Source: Urophycis tenuis (Eukaryota; Chordata; Actinopteri; Gadiformes; Phycidae). Taken from it: a DNA stretch of 64,000 nt. The stretch spans positions 1,374,113 through 1,438,112 of the forward strand of contig JAXIVH010000021.1 of assembly GCA_036785325.1 (NCBI GenBank), in the 5' to 3' direction. The position numbers and the translations under genes were made by a program. The notes beneath the pieces are model-generated. The model saw only the letters and a program-made list of their open reading frames with translations, was not told the origin of the DNA and did not search any database. This document shows, in pieces, positions 56,860 through 64,000 of this stretch (position 1 is the first letter of the stretch; the number at the start of each line of letters is the position of its first letter).

Positions 56860-59130
56860 GCCATAACTTCCTTAAAAATAAGGGTGCATGCGGACCATTT
56901 ATTCCTATCAGTGCCGCTTCATGAGGACATGATCAACGGGGAAGACGCATGGGATGCCGGTTTGTAAAGCCGTTGACTGGTGGGGGGGGGGGGGGTTGGT
57001 TCTCGAACCCACCCCGCAGTATCAGCTAGTCTGGTACCGGTCCTGACCACCGCGTCGTCCCGTTGCGCTTCTTACCGTCCAGGACTTTGTGTCTGCCGCC
57101 ACCGAGCGGCCGGACGGCGGAAGGGAATCCGCACATATCAGAGAAAACGGCGTCACGGGTTCTATTTCACACGAAGGCAATATTCTCGGTATCTTTGAAC
57201 TTGTAGTTTGGTTCCAGGCGCTCTAGGTGGGCCATGGAGGCATCACACATCACATGTGAGGAGCACGTGTGTGTTACGCCAAGTTGAATCCCACAAGAGA
57301 CGGAGCGCTGTCATGTTCTACTGAAGACAGCTGCTTCGGTCGGAGGTTCGAGTGCCGAGGATCACCGCCGTGACGTCACTCGGTGTAGCAACACCACCCC
57401 GAGCTTTGCCCGAGCGCCATCAATTCAGTAACAGTAATAAGCGGCAACATATTATGATTTAGTGGTTTATTGAATCATTTGTTACTTCCATCAACACAAT
57501 TAGTCCCACTGAGCCGGGACCCGGGCTGTTGCCAAGCAACACGTCGTCCTGTGTGAGTAGGACTCCATCTCACCTGGTTATTGAGACCAGTGAGAGACGA
57601 GAGGCTGCGACTCATTGGTGTCATGAGGGACGAGTTAGCAGCCAGCGCTCATTATCGCATACTAATTAACGGTTATCACGAAGAATAATATGTTAAGACG
57701 AATTAAAAGTCCAAGCGCTGTCATACGCTATTTCAGATCATTGGATGCTTCTCGTCCAATCGCAGTGCTCGGTCAGAGCTAAGGGTTGTAGGATGGTGGA
57801 CACTGCGCTCACTCACCAGAGGGGTCGCCAGATCGCTCGTTTCTACGTTTATTCAAGGAACTTCAAAATGTTTTCCATCAAAATGTCCTGGCCTACCCAG
57901 TGCTCACTGCTCGGGGTTTCGTAACATAATGGTAATCCATCTTTTAAGAATTCAAACCACAAGTTCTGTCATCGTAGGGTGTGATATATTGGATATCGTA
58001 ATGGTTTATTAAGGAGTTATACAGCTGTGTACAATCTAAAGCAAAGCATAGTCTTACATACAGAGTTTGACTCAGACAATTGGTGCATTCATTGATAATA
58101 ACATGAAATAATATATTTACAAATGTCAATATTTGCACAAGCTGCACATACCATGTAGCCACAATCGGCACATTTTTGTTGACAGGTATCAGATATCAAA
58201 TTCAAATTTGTATTCAATTCTCAACAGTGACATGCTGCACATGCAATCTACATAAAAAGCAACATTTCAAATGAATAGATTTACTCCATAAGTACGTGTT
58301 CATGAGGTTACTCAGACTGTGTCCTCTGCTGTGAGGAGTGGACTCACAAATCAGAACAACTTTTAGACCACAAACAACCGACGCACTGTTGACGACAGCC
58401 TGCACACGCCATGCAGGAATGATTGACTAGGTTGGTCAATAAAACGTGCTATTGGTCAGAAGGAACAACAGGCCGGGGGTCTGTGTCCCAGCCCTTCTCA
58501 AGTTTCATAAAGCGGGGTCCCCCTCCCCCAACCCCCCTCAGACACACACACACATGGAGGTCTGGTTCAGATTCACCACCAGCTCAAGTGGATTCACTGG
58601 GATGATGTCAGGGGTGAGTGGCTGAAGGCTGGCTGAAGCAGCCTGGCCTGATCCGGGCGGGGCTGGGTGGGCTGGGCGGAGCTACACAGATGTGGTGTAT
58701 TCAGGCTGGACCAACCAGCATCCTCCCTCACAGAGAGCGTCCACAAGTCATTCACCTCCTGCTCTAGCATGAAACATCTCGCCAGCAAACCAACGCCTTC
58801 ACTAAACACCTGAGTTCAGGAGGTCAGAGGAACCCAGCTGGCCTGGGGGGGGGGGCTGCCCCTACTGGACTGTTTGTTGTCTGTATGAGTCTCTTCAGGG
58901 AAATGTCATCACCCAGCCCTTTTATTTCTGCAAGACAATAGTAGACACAGAGGGTAATAGTCCACTGCTGAATCTCAGCAGCTGATAAGAGAACAATCAC
59001 CCACCAAGAAGCAACAACTAGAAATCAATTATTATGAACATTATTTTTACACTTTAGCAGTTGGTTAGTTAAGACAAGTAAATCTCAAATATGTCACCTG
59101 GAAATATAGTATATAATAATAGATCACTTA
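56860..59130. other. Intergenic region between convergent usp22 and sstr2
   Basis: Mostly single-copy sequence with poly-G near 56980. No exon or RNA gene recognised. Confidence 0.5.
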
Positions 59131-59134
59131 TTGA

Positions 59135-59140
59135 TTTATT
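59135..59140 (-). terminator. sstr2: Possible sstr2 poly(A) signal
   Basis: AATAAA on the minus strand, about 815 bp past the receptor stop codon, in AT-rich sequence. Confidence 0.35.
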
Positions 59141-59954
59141 TATTAATAAATATACACACACACAATCTTTAAGACACCACAGTAATGCAAGAACGTAAGC
59201 CACATCGCAGAATATTAATAACCCCCCCAAAAAAATCCCTGTTAGGGAACGTCATCATCTGTCAAATGTAAGGTCATAAATCACAATGCAACGCTGCCCA
59301 CGTTCCTCCCAGCCAGGCATCACCCCGCCAGACGTGCTGACCGTGTAATTGTTCCCTGTGGTTGTCCTCCGCCAGCCCTCTGATGGATGGTTCTCCTCCG
59401 CCCACCAGCGCACCGCGGGCCTGCAGACCCACACTCTGCCGGGCCGCCGGTGCTGAGGCCTGAGAGGGTGAGATATCACCCCCACCCCCCCTCCCCCCAC
59501 CCCCGCTGAACACTAATCCTGATGTCATTAGAGGGAAAACGGCCGCGGCGTCGCTGGGCGGATCAATACTCTGACCTGCTGCACCTTCACCCGCCAGCCG
59601 CGCTGCTTCTCCACAACACAATCTCGCCGATTGCTGCCACAACATGTTGAGCAAACACAGCGGCCAGTTGGGTTTGTGTCCAAATGAAGCGTGTTTGCAG
59701 TGTGGGGGGAACACAAGATAAATGTGTTTTGTTAGGCATATTTGACGTTCAGGCTGACCATGTGACTTTGATAACGTGACATGTCCCCCCCCCCCCCCCC
59801 CCCCCATCTGCAATGATGTGATAAGGAGTCACCCTGTGCTTCTGTGTGGACTGGGACTTTGTGCACACATGTTAAACCTTCTGGGTTTTGCAATTAGTTT
59901 TTGATGTATCTGCTAATGCTATGGCTAACGGCCGTCTCCCCCGCTGGGGGCTCC

Positions 59955-61067
59955 TCAGATGCTGGTCTGCAGGTCCCCGTTGAGCAGCGTGCTCTGGGTC
60001 TCCGTGGGCTCGTTGATGATGCGAGACTTGTCCTGCCGGCTGTCGCTGCGCTCAATCTCGTCCAGGCCGCCCACCTTCTTCAGACACAGCACGTTCTGGA
60101 AGCTCTTCTTGAAGTTCTCTGAGAGGAAGGCATACAGGATGGGGTTGGCACAGCTGTTGGCGTAGCCCAGCACCACCACGAAGGCGAAGGTGCTCCTCAG
60201 GACCGGAGTGGTGCTGATGCTGCCCGTCACCGAGGTGACGTTGAAGACGTAGAAGGGCAGCCAGCAGAAGACGAACACGGCCACCACCACAGACACCATG
60301 CGTGTCACCTTCCTCTCTGAGCGCTTCCTCTTGGTGGAGCCCACCCGGATGCCGGAGGACTTCAGCTTCACGATGATGAGGAGGTAGCACATGCAGATGA
60401 CCATCAGGGGCAGGAAGAAGCCCAGGACGAAGGTGTAGAACATGAAGGCAGTGTAGTAGGCCTCCTGGGGCTCAGGCCACACCATGGTGCAGAAGCAGCC
60501 GTCGTGCTTGGTGATGAGGCCGCTGTAGATGACGATGGGCAGGTTGACCAGCAGGGACACGCCCCACACCGTCAGGTTGATGGTCTTGGCCATGCGGGGC
60601 TTGCGCCACTTGGTGGACTTGATGGGGTGCACCACGGCCAGGTAGCGGTCCACGCTCATGACCATCAGGCAGAAGATGGAGGTGAACTGGTTCAGAGAGT
60701 CCACGGTCATCACCACCCGACACAGCACGGAGCCAAAGGGCCAGTGGACCAGGGCCAGCTGGATGGCGATGAAGGGCAGGCCCAGCATGAAGAGGACGTC
60801 AGCCACGGCCAGGTTGAGGATGTAGATGTTGGTGACCGTCTTCATCTTGGCGTAGCGCAGGATGACGTAGATCACCAGGGCGTTGCCACAGAGACCCACC
60901 GTGCACACCAGGAAGTACAGGCAGGTGAGGACCACCGTGCTGGTCCGGTCGAAGCTGGGGTCCGTGTAGTTCCCGTGGTTCTCCGAGTCGTTGCTCTGCA
61001 TGAAGCTCTCGTACATCAGAGGCTCCGTCAGGTTGGGGGGCGAGGAGGGGAAGATCCAGGGGTCCAT
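59955..61067 (-). CDS. sstr2: Somatostatin receptor type 2-like GPCR
   Basis: A single uninterrupted frame of 370 residues (human SSTR2 is 369). It is a class A seven-helix receptor that binds somatostatin at the plasma membrane and, in the family, couples to Gi/o. N-glycosylation sequons lie at N12, N26 and N33. Helix 1 starts near residue 44; the TM3 ligand aspartate is D123 in MTVDSLNQF; DRY is 140-142; CWLPFYVFNVTSV marks TM6 and YANSCANPILYAFL marks TM7. The tail holds CLKKVGG and ends STLLNGDLQTSI, the SSTR2-type PDZ-binding end; SSTR5 ends differently as I recall. The start is the ATG at 61065-61067, in a good ACCATGG context and matching family length. Upstream in-frame extension uses only a GTG. 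Teleosts carry sstr2 duplicates, and which one this is cannot be told here. It converges on usp22. Confidence 0.92.
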   Translation of the reverse strand: MDPWIFPSSPPNLTEPLMYESFMQSNDSENHGNYTDPSFDRTSTVVLTCLYFLVCTVGLCGNALVIYVILRYAKMKTVTNIYILNLAVADVLFMLGLPFIAIQLALVHWPFGSVLCRVVMTVDSLNQFTSIFCLMVMSVDRYLAVVHPIKSTKWRKPRMAKTINLTVWGVSLLVNLPIVIYSGLITKHDGCFCTMVWPEPQEAYYTAFMFYTFVLGFFLPLMVICMCYLLIIVKLKSSGIRVGSTKRKRSERKVTRMVSVVVAVFVFCWLPFYVFNVTSVTGSISTTPVLRSTFAFVVVLGYANSCANPILYAFLSENFKKSFQNVLCLKKVGGLDEIERSDSRQDKSRIINEPTETQSTLLNGDLQTSI

Positions 61068-61169
61068 GGTGCTAGAGTCTCCGTCGCTGCCTGGCCCACT
61101 GATAACTAAGCATCCCACCTGCTATCGGAAGACATGGTCAGTATTAATATCAGAGGAACACTGGTGATG

Positions 61170-61735
61170 ATCCTACCTGAGCAGTAACAGTGGTGATGGT
61201 GCACCTAAGAGTACCGGAGCAGTAACAGTGATGGTGCACCTGAGAGTACCTGAGGAGTAACAGTGATGGTGCACCTGAGAGTACCTGAGGAGTAACAGTG
61301 ATGGTGCACCTGAAGAGTACCTGAGGAGTAACAGTGATGGTGCACCTGAGAGTACCTGAGCAGTAACAGTGGTGATGGTGCACCTGAGAGTACCTGAGGA
61401 GTAACAGTGATGGTGCACCTGAGAGTACCTGAGCAGTAACAGTGGTGATGGTGCACCTGAGAGTACCTGAGGAGTAACAGTGATGATGGTGCACCTGAGA
61501 GTACCTGAGGAGTAACAGTGATGATGGTGCACCTGAGAGTACCTGAGGAGTAACAGTGATGGTGCACCTGAAGAGTACCTGAGGAGTAACAGTGATGGTG
61601 CACCTGAGAGTACCTGAGGAGTAACAGTGATGGTGCACCTGAGAGTACCTGAGGAGTAACAGTGATGGTGCACCTGAGAGTACCTGAGCAGTAACAGTGG
61701 TGATGGTGCACCTGAGGAGTACCTGAGGAGTAACA
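61170..61735. repeat. 35-bp minisatellite upstream of sstr2
   Basis: About 15 units containing GTGCACCTGAGAGTACCTGA and GGAGTAACAGTGATG. Some carry a three-base GTG or a GAAG variant. It starts about 100 bp upstream of the receptor ATG, so it lies in the 5' flank or a 5' intron. Confidence 0.93.
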
Positions 61736-61739
61736 TCGA

Positions 61740-62430
61740 CTGAGGCTTGCTTGCATCTCCCTTCCTCCTTTCCATTGGAGATGTTAACACACTAGACAGG
61801 GTGTCCACTGTCCACAGTATTGACCTCTACGTAATTAATTTAGCAATACGTTGTGCTAAATTGAGCATGTGCAGTGGAATCATTTCTGAGCAGTCAGCCT
61901 AAGTAATAGCTATTTATCTATCTAACTGGATTTGATCGCTCCATATTGCTCATGCGTTTTCATATCTGAAAACATAATCTATTGCTCTAATAGGAACATA
62001 AAACCCAGTGGTCACACCTAACTGACCTCTACAGTAAACACATAGCAGGGCCGGGTTCCGGGGGTTCTGACCAAGCCCAACAGGTGTCTTGGTGGTTTGT
62101 TTGCACTAAACAGGAGGACAGGTCCATGACACCACTGGGCTACCTGGGGAAATCTCTCCTGAATCCCCACCAATGGCAATCACTCACACACATCATATCT
62201 GGCTCCGCGGGGGGCTCGGATTAATATAAACACCAGCCCACCAAACACAACCCCCACACGTCTGTTGGGTGGTGAGCAGGGATGTAAATTAAGCATGTCT
62301 CGGTAATTGAATGAGGAGAATCACTGTCTTCCCTCCAGAACGTCCAGAACCAGACCGGGCAGCCCACTCTAATAACACTGAGTTTATTAGACCACTCTGT
62401 CATCCCCACGGTGACAGCAGGCTGACGAGA
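61740..62430. other. Unassigned stretch upstream of sstr2
   Basis: Single-copy sequence with no recognised gene. May contain 5' non-coding exons or the promoter of sstr2, which I cannot locate. Confidence 0.4.
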
Positions 62431-62436
62431 AGAGCC

Positions 62437-62478
62437 CCCCCCCCCCCCCCCCCCCCCCCGGCTGCCCCCCCCCCCCCG
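62437..62478. repeat. Poly-C tracts
   Basis: Two C runs of about 22 and 14 bp separated by GGCTG. Likely to be of uncertain length in any assembly. Confidence 0.9.
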
Positions 62479-62565
62479 GCCACGGCAGCTACCTTCGTGT
62501 TGCTCCCAAGGTTCCGAGCCGTGCAGACTCAACACTTGGTTTACTGGTGGTCTCCAGGCTCACTG

Positions 62566-64000
62566 AGGGTAACACAGACTGTACACTGAGGGTAACACAG
62601 ACTGTACACTGAGGGTAACACAGGCTGTACACTGAGGGTAACACAGACTGTACACTGAGGGTAACACAGGCTGTACACTGAGGGTAACACAGACTGTACA
62701 CTGAGGGTAACACAGACTGTACACTGAGCGTAACACAGACTGTACACTGAGCGTAACACAGACTGTACACTGAGGGTTACACAGGCTGTACACTGAGGGT
62801 AACACAGACTGTACACTGAGGGTAACACAGGCTGTACACTGAGGGTAACACAGACTGTACACTGAGGGTAACACAGACTGCACACTGAGGGTAACACAGA
62901 CTGTACACTGAGGGTAACACAGGCTGTACACTGAGGGTAACACAGACTGTACACTGAGGGTAACACAGACTGTACACTGAGGGTAACACAGACTGTACAC
63001 TGAGGGTAACACAGGCTGTACACTGAGGGTAACACAGACTGTACACTGAGGGTAACACAGACTGTACACTGAGGGTAACACAGGCTGTACACTGAGGGTA
63101 ACACAGACTGTACACTGAGGGTAACACAGACTGTACACTGAGGGTAACACAGACTGTACACTGAGGGTAACACAGGCTGTACACTGAGGGTAACACAGGC
63201 TGTACACTGAGGGTAACACAGACTGTACACTGAGGGTAACACAGACTGTACACTGAGGGTAACACAGGCTGTACACTGAGGGTAACACAGACTGTACACT
63301 GAGGGTAACACAGACTGTACACTGAGGGTAACAGACTGTACACTGAGGGTAACACAGACTGTACACTGAGGGTAACACAGACTGTACACTGAGGGTAACA
63401 CAGACTGCACACTGAGGGTAACACAGACTGTACACTGAGGGTAACACAGACTGTACACTGAGGGTAACACAGACTGTACACTGAGGGTAACACAGGCTGT
63501 ACACTGAGGGTAACACAGACTGTACACTGAGGGTAACACAGACTGTACACTGAGGGTAACACAGACTGTACACTGAGGGTAACACAGACTGTACACTGAG
63601 GGTAACACAGACTGTACACTGAGGGTAACAGACTGTACACTGAGGGTAACACAGACTGTACACTGAGGGTAACACAGACTGCACACTGAGGGTAACACAG
63701 ACTGTACACTGAGGGTAACACAGGCTGTACACTGAGGGTAACACAGGCTGTACACTGAGGGTAACACAGGCTGTACACTGAGGGTAACACAGACTGTACA
63801 CTGAGGGTAACACAGACTGTACACTGAGGGTAACACAGACTGCACACTGAGGGTAACACAGACTGTACACTGAGGGTAACACAGGCTGTACACTGAGGGT
63901 AACACAGTCTGTACACTGAGGGTAACACAGACTGTACACTGAGGGTAACACAGACTGCACACTGAGGGTAACACAGACTGTACACTGAGGGTAACACAGA
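62566..64000. repeat. 23-bp minisatellite, about 62 copies, open at the window edge
   Basis: Tandem ACACTGAGGGTAACACAGAC plus TGT, with G/A, C/T and GCG single-base variants and two 20-bp units (near 63330 and 63628) that lack three bases. It runs off the right edge. Three minus-strand frames stay open across it (23 x 3 = 69), giving repeated Cys-Val-Thr-Leu-Ser-Val-Gln; these are artefacts. Confidence 0.97.

Noticed and set aside
61068..61118. N-terminal extension of the sstr2 frame beginning MGCLVISG
   Set aside because: Its first codon is GTG, and the ATG at 61067 has a better context and gives the family length.
62541..63997. Three overlapping minus-strand frames of over 400 codons with repeated CVTLSVQ
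   Set aside because: A 23-bp period read in three frames gives the same peptide words in each; this is the mark of a satellite, not a gene.
62566..64000. CRISPR-like regular array
   Set aside because: Units are directly adjacent with no unique spacers, and the context is a vertebrate genome. The same applies to all the other arrays.
62566..64000. Glucocorticoid-type response element in the 23-bp unit (AACACAGACTGTAC)
   Set aside because: The half-sites are separated by five bases, not the required three.

Overview
This is vertebrate, almost certainly teleost, nuclear DNA. The genes are split by GT-AG introns. The spaces between them hold (GT)n/(CA)n microsatellites, non-LTR retrotransposon tails, tRNA-derived SINEs and a hAT-like element of the kinds common in bony fish. 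Four protein-coding genes can be read with confidence: rasd1 (+, 12382-13292), med9 (-, 15176-15653), usp22 (+, 22462-55039, 13 coding exons) and an sstr2-type somatostatin receptor (-, 59955-61067). From memory, RASD1, MED9 and USP22 lie on human 17p11.2 and SSTR2 on human 17q, so the block looks like a fish counterpart of a chromosome-17 neighbourhood.

Layout. 1-12 kb holds no gene I can support. It is dominated by tandem arrays (18-, 33-, 15-, 16-, 31- and 9-bp units), long CA/GT tracts and retroelement tails. 12.2-13.6 kb is the intact two-exon rasd1 with a TATA box and a poly(A) signal. 15.0-15.75 kb is the small two-exon med9, convergent with rasd1, with two perfect CRE palindromes just upstream of its start codon. 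16-21.7 kb has a LINE tail, a long (GTA)n tract, a hAT-like element inside a TG repeat, and a 43-bp array. usp22 begins in a CpG-rich stretch at about 22 kb, has a 14-kb first intron, and packs exons 2-13 into 36.7-55.0 kb. 59.9-61.1 kb is the intronless sstr2-like coding region, convergent with usp22. A 35-bp array lies upstream of it, and a 23-bp array runs off the right edge.

The genes belong to separate pathways: a Ras-like GTPase, a Mediator subunit, the deubiquitinase of the SAGA coactivator, and a Gi-coupled peptide receptor. med9 and usp22 both serve transcription by RNA polymerase II, but nothing here shows that they are co-regulated.

The most unusual feature is the set of tandem repeats inside usp22 that involve splice signals. 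The exon 6 donor is copied about 17 times in the adjacent intron. The exon 11 acceptor, with the first bases of the exon, is copied four times upstream, and one copy would extend the exon in frame by 40 codons. The exon 9 acceptor is preceded by about 20 copies of a 33-bp unit that contains no AG, giving an AG-free zone of roughly 700 nt. Another intron carries about 40 copies of a 37-bp unit that can fold as a hairpin. All gene calls rest on reading the sequence and on remembered family sequences; no search was run.
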